In this document: positions 27,000 through 36,564 of the stretch, piece by piece
How positions within the stretch are numbered: the stretch's first letter is position 1
Layout of the letters: each line of letters starts with the position of its first letter
NCBI GenBank assembly: GCA_947488435.1
Contig: CANKZG010000003.1
Span: forward strand, 147,882 to 211,881
DNA from: an uncultured Flavobacteriaceae bacterium
GTDB taxonomy: Bacteria; Bacteroidota; Bacteroidia; Flavobacteriales; Flavobacteriaceae
DNA: 64,000 bases
Direction: 5' to 3'
The notes under the pieces: model-generated
The model's input: the letters and a program-made list of their open reading frames with translations, nothing else
The model's database searches: none
What the model was told of the DNA's origin: nothing
Program-made: the position numbers and the translations under genes

Positions 27000-29207
27000 A
27001 TGATGACGGAAGCTGCCATAGAACAGGAAAATAAGGAAATAAAAAAGCAATATAAAGAATTGCTTCGCGTAAGTTACCAACTGCTTAGTAATGCAGATAA
27101 AAAACTTATCCGCGCTGCCTTTGATATGGCTTTAGATGGGCATAAAAATCAGCGTAGAAAATCTGGTGAAGCGTATATTTTTCATCCTTTAGCTGTTGCC
27201 AAAATAGTTGCTTCTGAAATAGGGATGGATGCAGTTTCAATTGCATCCGCATTACTGCATGATGTTGTTGAAGACACAGAATACAATTTAGATGATATCG
27301 AGCAAACTTTTGGAGAAACCATAGCTCGCATTGTAGACGGATTAACTAAAATTGCTCACTTGAAAAAGGATATGAACATATCCCAACAGGCTGAAAATTT
27401 TAGAAAAATGCTACTTACCTTACATGATGATGTACGGGTAATTATTATTAAAATTGCGGATCGTTATCACAATATGCTTACCATGGATTCCATGCCAGAG
27501 CACAAACAGGTGAAAATTGCATCCGAAACCTTATATATTTATGCTCCGTTAGCACATCGTATTGGTTTATATAATATTAAAACCGAACTAGAAGATCTTA
27601 GTTTAAAATATACCGAACCAGAAGTATATCATGACATCCAAGAGAAGATTGATAATACTAAGGAAGAACAATTAAACTATATCGACGATTTTACAGCTGT
27701 TGTTAAAGGCGCATTGGATCAAGAAGGTTTGAATTATTCGGTGAAAGGAAGAATGAAATCGATCTTTTCTATCCGAAGAAAAATGCTCGCACAAAATGTA
27801 TCCTTTGATGAAATTTATGACAAGTTTGCCATAAGAGTCATTTATAAATCGGATCGGCATAATGAAAAATTTCTCGCTTGGAAGATATATTCCATTGTTA
27901 CTGATCACTTTACTCCAAATCCGATACGATTACGTGATTGGATTACCTCTCCAAAGTCAACAGGTTATGAAGCCTTGCACATTACCGTAATGGGACCGGA
28001 AGGGAAATGGGTAGAAGTCCAAATTCGCAGCGAAAGAATGCATGAAATTGCAGAAAAAGGATACGCAGCACATTTTAAATACAAACACGGCGATCAGAAA
28101 GAACAGGGTATCGATGTATGGCTCAATAGACTGCAAGAGGCACTGGAGAATCCAAATGCTAATGCGGTAGATTTTGTAGAGGAATTTAAGTTAAATCTTT
28201 ATTCCAAGGAAATATTTGTCTTTACTCCAAATGGAGAACTAAAGTCTTTACCGAAAGGCGCAACTCCCTTAGATTTTGCTTTTCATATCCACACCGAAAT
28301 CGGTATGAAGACTAGAGGAGCGAAAGTAAATGGCAAATTGGTTCCGTTAAATACCATTCTAAATAGTGGAGATCAAGTAGAAATAATTACTTCAGAAAAT
28401 GCGAAACCCAATCAAAATTGGTTGGATTATGCAACTACTGCGAGAGCAAGAGCGAAAATAAAATCTTCCCTACGCGAAGAAAAAAAGAGCATTGCTTTAG
28501 AAGGCAAAGAGATCTTACGTAGAAAGTTAAAATCTCAAAAAATCAGTTTCAATGAAGATAGCATTAATAAAATGGTAGTCTTCTTTAAACTAAAAACAAG
28601 TCTTGATCTTTTTTATAGAATTGGGATTGGTGTAATTGACAATCAAAAAATAAAAGATTTTGCGTCAACGTATAACAATGCGTTTATCAGTTTCTTTAAG
28701 AACAAGATTCGAAGAAATCCCATTCCTGAAGGTATAAACAATGAGGAGATAACAACAAAATATGACACTCTTGTTTTTGGAAAAGAAGAAGAGAAGTTAA
28801 GTTATAAATTATCCCCTTGTTGCAATCCTATTCCCGGAGATGAAGTATTTGGATTCGTCAGTGTTAATGATGGTATTAAAGTTCACAAAAAAAATTGTCC
28901 GAATTCCATCAGTCTTCAATCCAATTATGCTTACAGAATTATTGGAGCGAAGTGGATTGATTCTTCTCAAGAAGAGTTTACTGCCGATATAGAATTAGCT
29001 GGAATAGATAACCTAGGTTTAATGAATGAAATCACCAAAATGATTTCAGATAACATGCATGTTAATATGCGTAACCTCAACTTTAGTACAGATGGAGGCA
29101 CCTTCTCAGGTAAAATTAAAGTTGTGGTTAAAAACAACGCTATTCTTAAAAAATTAATAAACAATATTAAGCGTATTAACGGTATTGATAAAGTATCCAG
29201 AATTTAA
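27000..29207 (+). CDS. spoT: bifunctional (p)ppGpp synthetase/hydrolase
   Basis: Makes and degrades the stringent-response alarmone. The HD hydrolase domain is intact (FHPLAVAKIVAS, ALLHDVVEDT). The synthetase domain holds YDKFAIRVIYKS, SPKSTGYEALHITV and WVEVQIRSERMHEIAEKG. TGS (about 400-460), a zinc-finger-like CC region (LSPCCNPIPGDEVFGF) and a C-terminal ACT domain (about 660-735) complete the long RSH form at 735 aa. Both active sites look functional. The Fur-family gene follows within 43 nt. Confidence 0.95.
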   Translation: MMTEAAIEQENKEIKKQYKELLRVSYQLLSNADKKLIRAAFDMALDGHKNQRRKSGEAYIFHPLAVAKIVASEIGMDAVSIASALLHDVVEDTEYNLDDIEQTFGETIARIVDGLTKIAHLKKDMNISQQAENFRKMLLTLHDDVRVIIIKIADRYHNMLTMDSMPEHKQVKIASETLYIYAPLAHRIGLYNIKTELEDLSLKYTEPEVYHDIQEKIDNTKEEQLNYIDDFTAVVKGALDQEGLNYSVKGRMKSIFSIRRKMLAQNVSFDEIYDKFAIRVIYKSDRHNEKFLAWKIYSIVTDHFTPNPIRLRDWITSPKSTGYEALHITVMGPEGKWVEVQIRSERMHEIAEKGYAAHFKYKHGDQKEQGIDVWLNRLQEALENPNANAVDFVEEFKLNLYSKEIFVFTPNGELKSLPKGATPLDFAFHIHTEIGMKTRGAKVNGKLVPLNTILNSGDQVEIITSENAKPNQNWLDYATTARARAKIKSSLREEKKSIALEGKEILRRKLKSQKISFNEDSINKMVVFFKLKTSLDLFYRIGIGVIDNQKIKDFASTYNNAFISFFKNKIRRNPIPEGINNEEITTKYDTLVFGKEEEKLSYKLSPCCNPIPGDEVFGFVSVNDGIKVHKKNCPNSISLQSNYAYRIIGAKWIDSSQEEFTADIELAGIDNLGLMNEITKMISDNMHVNMRNLNFSTDGGTFSGKIKVVVKNNAILKKLINNIKRINGIDKVSRI

Positions 29208-29217
29208 ATTTAAACTG

Positions 29218-29225
29218 TACATTTG
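29218..29225 (+). promoter_or_regulatory. candidate -7 box for the Fur-family gene
   Basis: TACATTTG (TAnnTTTG) lies in the spoT-fur gap, ending 24 nt before the ATG at 29250. It suggests the regulator has a start of its own besides read-through from spoT. -33 element not clear. Confidence 0.4.
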
Positions 29226-29249
29226 CAAAATAATGGAGCATTAATCGCA

Positions 29250-29705
29250 ATGGCTGAGAATAAAGATCAGGAAATCGTAAAAAACGTCTTCACTTCTTTT
29301 TTAGAAGACAACGGACACCGAAAAACACCGGAACGATATGCTATACTTCAAGAAATTTATGATCGTGAGGATCATTTTGATATAGAGGAACTTTATATCA
29401 ATATGAAAAACAAGAATTATCGTGTTAGTCGAGCAACACTTTACAATACAATTGAGTTACTATTGGATTGTAAATTGGTTCGAAAACATCAATTCGGCAA
29501 AAATCAGGCGCAATATGAAAAATCGTATTTCGATCGCCAGCATGATCATGTAATCCTTACAGATACCGGAGAAGTTATGGAATTTTGCGACCCGCGAATT
29601 CAATCCATTAAGAAAACGATAGAAGAAGTTTTCGATATTAAGATTAGTAATCATTCACTTTATTTTTACGGCACTAAAAATTCGGAAAAAGAAACCAACA
29701 GTTAA
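29250..29705 (+). CDS. Fur family transcriptional regulator
   Basis: Metal- or peroxide-responsive repressor. The winged-helix part has [14 protein letters not shown] and the recognition helix [13 protein letters not shown]. Regulatory ligands of Fur/PerR type are kept (His42 in DHFDIEEL, His98 and His100 in RQHDH, His135). The CxxC that normally binds structural zinc reads TDTG at 104-107 and no second CxxC exists. ATG 29250 (151 aa) is chosen because the upstream extension starts at a TTG and overlaps a promoter box. Whether it is Fur, PerR or Zur cannot be decided. Confidence 0.88.
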   Translation: MAENKDQEIVKNVFTSFLEDNGHRKTPERYAILQEIYDREDHFDIEELYINMKNKNYRVSRATLYNTIELLLDCKLVRKHQFGKNQAQYEKSYFDRQHDHVILTDTGEVMEFCDPRIQSIKKTIEEVFDIKISNHSLYFYGTKNSEKETNS

Positions 29706-29718
29706 TTTAACACAACCT

Positions 29719-30990
29719 ATGGCAGTAGATTTACTACTAGGGCTTCAGTGGGGAGACGAAGGAAAAGGAAAAATCGTTGACGTACTGACCAAAGATTATG
29801 ATATCATTGCCCGCTTTCAAGGCGGTCCCAATGCAGGACACACACTAGAATTTGATGGTATTAAGCATGTTTTACATACCATACCTTCAGGTATTTTTCA
29901 TAAAAATGCATTAAATATAGTAGGAAACGGTGTAGTTATCGATCCTGTTATTTTTAAAAAGGAATTGGATAATTTGGCGAAGTTCAATTTGGATTTCAGC
30001 GCAAAACTACTTATCTCTAGAAAAGCACATTTAATTCTCCCTACACATCGACTTTTAGATGCTGCCTCAGAAACTGCAAAAGGCAAAGCTAAAATAGGTT
30101 CAACCCTAAAGGGTATAGGACCTACCTATATGGATAAAACCGGACGTAATGGTATGCGCGTTGGGGATTTGGAATTTGACGATTGTAAAGAAAAGTACCG
30201 AGCACTTGCAAATAAGCATGAGGCCATGTTAGCTTATTATGGTGTTGCCATCGAATACAATTTACAGGAATTGGAGAATGAGTTTTTTGAAGCTGTTGAT
30301 ACTCTCAAAAAATTAACCTTCATCGATAGTGAAGAGTTTTTATTTAACGCGATGCAAGAAGGCAAAAAAATATTGGCTGAGGGTGCGCAAGGATCATTGT
30401 TGGATATTGATTTTGGCACTTATCCTTATGTAACTTCTTCAAATACCACTGCCGCGGGAGCTTGTACCGGTTTAGGTGTTGCACCCAATAAAATAGGCGG
30501 TGTATTTGGTATTTTCAAAGCCTATACCACTCGAGTTGGAAGCGGTCCTTTCCCTACAGAGCTTTTTGATAAAGATGGGGAAACCATGGGACGCGTAGGA
30601 AATGAATTTGGAGCAACTACGGGGAGACCCCGACGTTGTGGATGGTTGGATTTAGTAGCCCTAAAGTATGCTGTTCAAGTAAATGGTGTTACCGAACTTA
30701 TGATGATGAAAGCTGATGTATTAAGCGGTTTCGAGACCATAAAAGTATGTACTGCCTATAAATATAAGGGAGAGACAATTACACATTTGCCTTACAATAT
30801 AGAAACACACAATATTGAACCTATTTATAAAGAGTTGAAGGGGTGGAAAAAGGATTTAACGCAGTTAAATGATGTTAATGACCTTCCTCCTAACCTAAAT
30901 GCCTATATTGATTATTTGGAAAAAGAGTTGAAGGTACCCATTAAGATTGTGTCGGTTGGACCTGATCGTGTACAAACGATTCACAGATAA
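29719..30990 (+). CDS. purA: adenylosuccinate synthase
   Basis: Joins IMP and aspartate using GTP, the first committed step to AMP. Motifs: LGLQWGDEGKGKIVD (P-loop and catalytic Asp), GGPNAGHT (catalytic His), TLKGIGPTYMDKTGRNGMR, EGAQGSLLDIDFGTYPYV, TRVGSGPFPTE and TTGRPRRCGWLD. Length 423 aa is typical. Starts 13 nt after the Fur-family stop; ends in a strong terminator. Confidence 0.98.
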   Translation: MAVDLLLGLQWGDEGKGKIVDVLTKDYDIIARFQGGPNAGHTLEFDGIKHVLHTIPSGIFHKNALNIVGNGVVIDPVIFKKELDNLAKFNLDFSAKLLISRKAHLILPTHRLLDAASETAKGKAKIGSTLKGIGPTYMDKTGRNGMRVGDLEFDDCKEKYRALANKHEAMLAYYGVAIEYNLQELENEFFEAVDTLKKLTFIDSEEFLFNAMQEGKKILAEGAQGSLLDIDFGTYPYVTSSNTTAAGACTGLGVAPNKIGGVFGIFKAYTTRVGSGPFPTELFDKDGETMGRVGNEFGATTGRPRRCGWLDLVALKYAVQVNGVTELMMMKADVLSGFETIKVCTAYKYKGETITHLPYNIETHNIEPIYKELKGWKKDLTQLNDVNDLPPNLNAYIDYLEKELKVPIKIVSVGPDRVQTIHR

Positions 30991-30992
30991 TT

Positions 30993-31017
30993 AAAGCCGC
31001 GTAAAAGCGGCTTTTTA
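30993..31017 (+). terminator. intrinsic terminator of purA
   Basis: Hairpin AAAGCCGC-GTAAAA-GCGGCTTT followed by a T-run directly after the purA stop. Confidence 0.85.
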
Positions 31018-31075
31018 CGTTTTAGAAGGTATATTAAAACTATACTAATCTTTTAGCTGCTCCCCTGAAATATGC

Positions 31076-31083
31076 TATTTTTG
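31076..31083 (+). promoter_or_regulatory. -7 box placed for a leaderless OstA-like mRNA
   Basis: TATTTTTG lies inside the apparent first codons of the longer frame (ATG 31072) and ends 6 nt before the ATG at 31090. This points to 31090 as the real start. Confidence 0.55.
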
Positions 31084-31089
31084 AAAAAA

Positions 31090-32811
31090 ATGAGTTCCGT
31101 GAATACCGCAAAACTTTTTGGTTTATTATTTTTTCTTAGCAGTATTGTTTATACTCAAACAACTGCCATAAATGAAAATGGGGAACAAAAGCTAATTAAT
31201 ATTGTTCACGGAGGAAGCTTGATTAAGGACGAGGTAAAATACCCTGGCGCTTCCATTTTTTATAAAGATGATCAACAAGTACGCTTCGAACATCAAGGTG
31301 CTGATCTTTGGTGTGATTATGCCATTTTAAAGGAAAACAAACTCCGAGCCATTGGAAATATTCGAATGCAGCAAGGAGATTCTATTCAAATGACTAGTGG
31401 AAAAATTAATTATGATGGCGATACTCGGTTAGCTAAAGCTTGGGAGCATGTTGTGCTTACAGATAATGATTTTACGCTTACTACGGATACTTTGTATCTG
31501 GATCGTGAAAAGCAGGAATCGTATTATCCGAGTTACGGCACCGTGGTAGATTCGGCAAGCACTTTAACCAGTGATGTAGGAAAGTATTTTCTTATTCAAA
31601 AAAAAGTACAATTTTTAGAAGATGTATTTATCGTTAATCCCGAATGGACGGTAGAATCAGAACAACTCGATTACTATCGGGTATCGAAAAATGCATATAT
31701 GTATGGTCCTTCTACGATTACTGGTGAGGATTATAAAATTTATTGTGAACGCGGATTTTATGACACTAAAATAGAACGTGGATACGGCATTAAAAATACG
31801 CGAATCGATTATAACGATCGTATAATTAAAGGCGATAGTTTATTTTTTGACAAATTATCAGAATTTGCTTCCGCCACCAACAATATCACTGTAATAGATA
31901 CCATTAACAAAGGTATTATACGGGCGCACTATGCTGAGGTCTTTAAAGCGAAAGACTCTGTTTTTGCAACCAAAAGAGCAGTTGCTGTTAATGAAGTTCA
32001 ACAAGATTCGGTATACATCCATGGAGATACCTTAATGATTACAGGAAAACCCGAATCACGAATTCTAAGAGCATTCAGGAATGCTAAATTTTATAAAACA
32101 GATCTTAGTGGTAAATGTGATTCTATACATTTTAATGAAAAGACCGGAATTACGGAGCTTATTACAAATCCCATTTTATGGAGTGGTGAAAATCAGATGA
32201 CAGGTGATAGTATTCATCTCATTTCGGATTTAGAAACGGAAAAATTAGATTCCCTTAAGGTATTGGAAAATGCTTTTGTGATTGCTTTAGATTCGATTGG
32301 AAAAGAGGGATACAATCAGGCAAAAGGAAAAGATTTATTTGGAAAATTTATTGAAAACGAATTAAAAATCATTGATTTAGTTAAAAATACGGAAGTAATC
32401 TACTACCTGTATAATGACGACAACGAACTTGTAGGTATCGATAAAACTATTTGCAGCAAAATACGCATGATAATGAATCAAAATGATATCGAAGAAATTA
32501 CGTTTTATACCAATCCGGACGGAGAAATTTATCCTGAAGCTGATTTTCCAGAGCAATCCAGAAAATTAAGGGGTTTCATTTGGCGGGGTGATGAACGTAT
32601 TCGTTCTAAGGATGCTATTTTTGATGAGGATGATAATAATATAGAATTGGTAGTCATTAGAGGTATCGATAATCCAATTGATATTGATGCGGAAGAATTG
32701 GAACGGCAAAAACAAGAAGAAAAAGAGCAACAAGATAACGGTAACGCCACTAAAGCAAGTCAAAAAGCACGTAAACCTGACGAAAAATCAACAGTAAAGA
32801 AAGCACAATAG
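31090..32811 (+). CDS. OstA-like/LptA-domain exported protein
   Basis: Signal peptide (TAKLFGLLFFLSSIVYTQ) then a long beta-jellyroll region (about 35-500) with OstA/LptA-type repeats such as LWCDYAILKENKLRAIGNIRMQQGDSIQMTSG. It ends in a charged, Lys/Glu/Gln-rich tail. LptA-like domains bridge lipopolysaccharide across the periplasm, so a role in LPS transport or outer-membrane biogenesis is likely. ATG 31090 (573 aa) is preferred to 31072 because of the promoter box. The aminotransferase gene follows after 11 nt. Confidence 0.85.
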   Translation: MSSVNTAKLFGLLFFLSSIVYTQTTAINENGEQKLINIVHGGSLIKDEVKYPGASIFYKDDQQVRFEHQGADLWCDYAILKENKLRAIGNIRMQQGDSIQMTSGKINYDGDTRLAKAWEHVVLTDNDFTLTTDTLYLDREKQESYYPSYGTVVDSASTLTSDVGKYFLIQKKVQFLEDVFIVNPEWTVESEQLDYYRVSKNAYMYGPSTITGEDYKIYCERGFYDTKIERGYGIKNTRIDYNDRIIKGDSLFFDKLSEFASATNNITVIDTINKGIIRAHYAEVFKAKDSVFATKRAVAVNEVQQDSVYIHGDTLMITGKPESRILRAFRNAKFYKTDLSGKCDSIHFNEKTGITELITNPILWSGENQMTGDSIHLISDLETEKLDSLKVLENAFVIALDSIGKEGYNQAKGKDLFGKFIENELKIIDLVKNTEVIYYLYNDDNELVGIDKTICSKIRMIMNQNDIEEITFYTNPDGEIYPEADFPEQSRKLRGFIWRGDERIRSKDAIFDEDDNNIELVVIRGIDNPIDIDAEELERQKQEEKEQQDNGNATKASQKARKPDEKSTVKKAQ

Positions 32812-32822
32812 ATCTTTACAAA

Positions 32823-34004
32823 ATGAAAGAAGATTTTCTTAAATATCAAGCACAGACCACTCCACACCCACTTGCTTTACATGTTTCACACGCCAAAGGC
32901 TGCTATATTTATGATACCGAAGGAAAAAAATATTTAGATTTCGTGGCAGGTGTATCGGCCTGCGGATTAGGACATTGTCATCCCAAAATCGTTGAGGCTA
33001 TTCAGACCCAAACCAACCAATACATGCATGTAATGGTTTATGGGGAATATATACAAGAACCTGCGGTTACCTATACAAAACTATTAGCAAGCTTACTACC
33101 TGCATCTTTAGAAACTACTTATTTAGTAAACTCGGGCACGGAAGCAATAGAAGGCGCTATAAAGCTAGCAAGAAGAATTACAGGAAGATCTCAACTCATA
33201 GCGGCAGATAAAGCATATCACGGAAATACGATGGGTAGTCTTAGTCTTATGGGCTATGAAGAAAGAAAAAGCGCATTTAGGCCATTAATCCCCGACATCG
33301 CATTTATTCAATTCAACAATGTAAAGGATTTACAAAAAATCACTAAAAACACAGCTGCGGTTGTTTTAGAGACTATTCAAGGCGGAGCAGGCTTTATCCT
33401 CCCAAATGAAGCGTATCTGAAAGCCGTGAGGAAAAGGTGCTCCGCTATGGGAGCCTTATTAATATTAGATGAAATACAACCTGGGTTCGGACGAACGGGG
33501 ACTTTATTTGCTTTTGAGCAATATCAGTGTATTCCTGATATTCTGGTTTTAGGGAAAGGTATGGCTTCCGGATTACCTGTAGGAGCGTTCGTAGCTTCGC
33601 ATAAGGCCATGCAAAAACTGCAAACAAAACCACAATTAGGGCATATTACTACTTTTGGAGGAAATCCAGTAATTGCAGCCGCAGCTCTAGCGACCCTAAA
33701 AGAACTCATACGTACGGATTTAATTACCGATACGCAAAAAAAAGAGGCACTCTTCCGCCATCTTTTAAAACATAAACACATTCAGGAAATCCGGGGTAAA
33801 GGGCTAATGCTGGCACTCATACTACAAAGTAAAGAACAGGCAAACAACCTTGTTTTACAGGCTGCAGAAAAAGGTTTAATTCTATTCTGGTTACTTTTCG
33901 AACCTAACGCAGTTCGAATTACCCCTCCACTAACTATTTCAGAAGAAGAAATTGAAGATGGATGTAAAATAATACTGTCTATCTTGAACACATTAGATTC
34001 CTAA
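32823..34004 (+). CDS. class III aminotransferase (aspartate aminotransferase fold family)
   Basis: PLP enzyme of the acetylornithine/ornithine aminotransferase group. Motifs: YDTEGKKYLDFVAGVSACGLGHCHP, NSGTEAIEGAIKLAR, VLETIQGGAGF, LILDEIQPGFGRTG and VLGKGMASGLPVG with the PLP Lys; TTFGGNPVIAAAAL follows. At 393 aa it is argD-sized, but specificity is uncertain since the other arginine genes are absent nearby. Probably cotranscribed with the OstA-like gene. Confidence 0.9.
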   Translation: MKEDFLKYQAQTTPHPLALHVSHAKGCYIYDTEGKKYLDFVAGVSACGLGHCHPKIVEAIQTQTNQYMHVMVYGEYIQEPAVTYTKLLASLLPASLETTYLVNSGTEAIEGAIKLARRITGRSQLIAADKAYHGNTMGSLSLMGYEERKSAFRPLIPDIAFIQFNNVKDLQKITKNTAAVVLETIQGGAGFILPNEAYLKAVRKRCSAMGALLILDEIQPGFGRTGTLFAFEQYQCIPDILVLGKGMASGLPVGAFVASHKAMQKLQTKPQLGHITTFGGNPVIAAAALATLKELIRTDLITDTQKKEALFRHLLKHKHIQEIRGKGLMLALILQSKEQANNLVLQAAEKGLILFWLLFEPNAVRITPPLTISEEEIEDGCKIILSILNTLDS

Positions 34005-34198
34005 AAAACGTCTCTCCTTGCTTTTTTTCTTGAAAAATATCTTGCAAATCACTTTAACCTGCGTTTCATCCAAAACAGCTAATGCCCATATAATTGTAAG
34101 CTATGTTAACTATTTTGTTAATAATATCGCCAAAAAGGAACTTATGGAAAGAAGCAAAAGATTATTTTTAATTCCATAGTTTAGACAACTACATTGCT

Positions 34199-35599
34199 AT
34201 GGCGTTAAACCCTAACGAAAGATCCAATAAACCTGTCATCAAGTTCGAATCTATGCTTAAAACTGATGACATCTATTTCTTTGATGCAGAAGATTTCGAA
34301 GATATCATACACCATTATCTCAACAATGGAAAAATTGGTTTGGCTAAAAAAGCAATAAAAATTGGTTTACAACAACATCCTGACGTAATAGATCTAAAAC
34401 TTCTGAATGTTGAAGTGATGGTATTTGAGAACAACTTGGATCTTGCAGAGCAAATGCTAGACGAGCTTCAACAATTAGATAGTTCTAATGAAGAAATTTA
34501 CATCCAACGTGCTAATATTTTTTCAAAAAAAGACAATCATGAGGCGGCAATAAATCTGCTAAAAAAGGCATTAGAAATATCAGAAGAGAGTTTTGATATT
34601 TATTCCCTCTTAGGAATGGAATATCTTTTTATGGATAATTTTGAGATGGCAAAAGAGAATTTTATGATGTGCGTATCTTTTGACGATCATGATTATTCTT
34701 CGTTGTATAATGTAATTTATTGCTTTGAATTTTTAGAAGATTATGAGGGTGCTATTTACTATCTTAATGACTATCTGGAACGCAACCCCTACTGCGAGGT
34801 AGCTTGGCATCAACTTGGCAAGCAATATGTTGCTAAAAACATGCATGACGAGGCCTTAACTGCATTTGATTTTGCCATTATTGCAGATGATACGTTTATT
34901 GGTGCTTATTTTGAGAAAGGGAAAGTCTTAGAAAATTTAGGGCGTTATAAGGAGGCTATTGAAAATTACGAGACTACAATCACAATCGAAGATCCTACGT
35001 CACATGCATATTTGCGGTTAGGAAAATGCTATCTTAAATTAAAAAACGATGAATTAGCAAAATACTATTTCTATCGAACCGTTCATGAGGATCCGCTTTT
35101 AGATAAAGGTTGGTTGGCAATAACGGATTTATATCTAACAAACAAAGAATACACCAAGGCTCTTTACTATATCAACAAGGCGATAAATATTGATGGTGAA
35201 AATCCTCTATATTGGAAAAAAAGCGGAATCATAAATACAATGTTAGAGAATTATGATGAAGCTGACTTTTCTTTCAAACAAACAGTAGAACTAGGCAACT
35301 ACGAAATGGATACTTGGTTGCAGTGGTCTGAAGTAATGCAGGCGGTAAATGATTCGGAATCTATGCTTCAAATTCTACTTCAAGGATACGACTTTTACCC
35401 TGAAGAATGTATAATCCCTTTCAAAATTGCAGGAATCTACGCTGCCCAACAGAACGAGGTGATGGCCAAAGAATTTTTGATTAAAGGATTGACCATTAAC
35501 CCTAAGAACATCGCCATTTTTAAAGCTAAATTTCCCGTGCTTAGCAATGCTTCATGGGTTCAGAACATTATTTTAAAATTTGATAAGGCTTCGAGATAA
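34199..35599 (+). CDS. tetratricopeptide repeat protein
   Basis: A 466-aa cytoplasmic protein without signal peptide, made of at least ten TPR-type helix pairs (for example EAINLLKKALEISEESFDIYS and EAIENYETTITIEDPTSHAY patterns). Such proteins scaffold complexes; a partner cannot be named. The 194-nt gap upstream contains an 11-codon ATG frame (34144-34179) and an AT-rich TTAAC/GTTAA inverted repeat around 34110, but no clear promoter box. Confidence 0.88.
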   Translation: MALNPNERSNKPVIKFESMLKTDDIYFFDAEDFEDIIHHYLNNGKIGLAKKAIKIGLQQHPDVIDLKLLNVEVMVFENNLDLAEQMLDELQQLDSSNEEIYIQRANIFSKKDNHEAAINLLKKALEISEESFDIYSLLGMEYLFMDNFEMAKENFMMCVSFDDHDYSSLYNVIYCFEFLEDYEGAIYYLNDYLERNPYCEVAWHQLGKQYVAKNMHDEALTAFDFAIIADDTFIGAYFEKGKVLENLGRYKEAIENYETTITIEDPTSHAYLRLGKCYLKLKNDELAKYYFYRTVHEDPLLDKGWLAITDLYLTNKEYTKALYYINKAINIDGENPLYWKKSGIINTMLENYDEADFSFKQTVELGNYEMDTWLQWSEVMQAVNDSESMLQILLQGYDFYPEECIIPFKIAGIYAAQQNEVMAKEFLIKGLTINPKNIAIFKAKFPVLSNASWVQNIILKFDKASR

Positions 35600-35605
35600 A
35601 AGAAC

Positions 35606-35613
35606 TATTTTTG
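35606..35613 (+). promoter_or_regulatory. candidate -7 box for the DUF368 pair
   Basis: TATTTTTG lies in the gap after the TPR gene and ends 12 nt before the ATG at 35626, giving a leader of only about 6 nt. Confidence 0.5.
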
Positions 35614-35625
35614 TTCCTTTATCCT

Positions 35626-36564
35626 ATGGAAAAACGCACTTTATTACAATACTTACTTCTTACGCTTAAAGGAATGGCTATGGGAGCTGCCGATTTGGTT
35701 CCAGGAGTATCTGGAGGTACTATTGCATTAATTGCCGGAATTTATGAGGAACTTATTACTTCCATAAATCAGATAAAGCCTGCCTTATTCATTACTTGGC
35801 GTAAAGAGGGGTTCAGTGTTTTCTGGAAAAAGTTAAATGGTAACTTCTTGTTGTCCATTTTTGCAGGTATTTTCATTAGTATATTTTCCTTAGCAAAACT
35901 TATAAGTTGGCTTTTAACTAATCAACCTATTTTGCTCTGGTCTTTTTTCTTTGGATTGGTTCTAGCAAGTATAATTTTGGTAGGTAAGTCCATTAAGAAA
36001 TGGAACTATGGTGTTGTATTAGTCCTCCTATTGGGAACATTAGTTGCTTATTTTATTACTATTCTTCCCCCAGCTGAAAATACCGCCAGTTTTCCTTTTT
36101 TATTTCTTTCAGGAGCTTTAGCGGTTTGTGCTATGATTCTTCCTGGAGTTTCCGGAGCATTTATCTTAGTCCTTTTGGGTTCCTATAAAACCGTTTTAGA
36201 TGCGGTGCATGAGCGTGATTTTAAAATAGTAATTACGGTTGCCTTAGGTGCAATTTTTGGATTACTAAGTTTTGCTCGTCTATTGAAATGGATGTTTAAA
36301 AATTATAAGAACAGTACTTTGGCATTATTAACGGGCTTCATTTTAGGATCTTTAAACAAAATATGGCCTTGGAAAAAAGTGTTAGAATATCGAGATTATG
36401 GGGACAAAGTAATTCCGATTAAGGAGAAAAATATTTCCCCATTTATTTTTGATGGAGATCCGCAATTAAGCTATGCTATTGTAATAGCACTTACAGGTTT
36501 CTTACTTATTTTTATACTAGAAAGAATAGCTTCAAAAAATAATAGCTCAAGCTCCGCTACATGA
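35626..36564 (+). CDS. DUF368 (PopT-type) membrane protein 1
   Basis: Polytopic membrane protein with the two inverted family repeats: GMAMGAADLVPGVSGGTIALIAG near the N-terminus and ALAVCAMILPGVSGAFILVLLG in the middle. About eight helices. DUF368 members have been reported as undecaprenyl-phosphate translocases (PopT) that recycle the lipid carrier for cell-wall and surface-polymer synthesis. ATG 35626 (312 aa) replaces the TTG at 35611. Overlaps the next DUF368 gene by 4 nt. Confidence 0.9.
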   Translation: MEKRTLLQYLLLTLKGMAMGAADLVPGVSGGTIALIAGIYEELITSINQIKPALFITWRKEGFSVFWKKLNGNFLLSIFAGIFISIFSLAKLISWLLTNQPILLWSFFFGLVLASIILVGKSIKKWNYGVVLVLLLGTLVAYFITILPPAENTASFPFLFLSGALAVCAMILPGVSGAFILVLLGSYKTVLDAVHERDFKIVITVALGAIFGLLSFARLLKWMFKNYKNSTLALLTGFILGSLNKIWPWKKVLEYRDYGDKVIPIKEKNISPFIFDGDPQLSYAIVIALTGFLLIFILERIASKNNSSSSAT

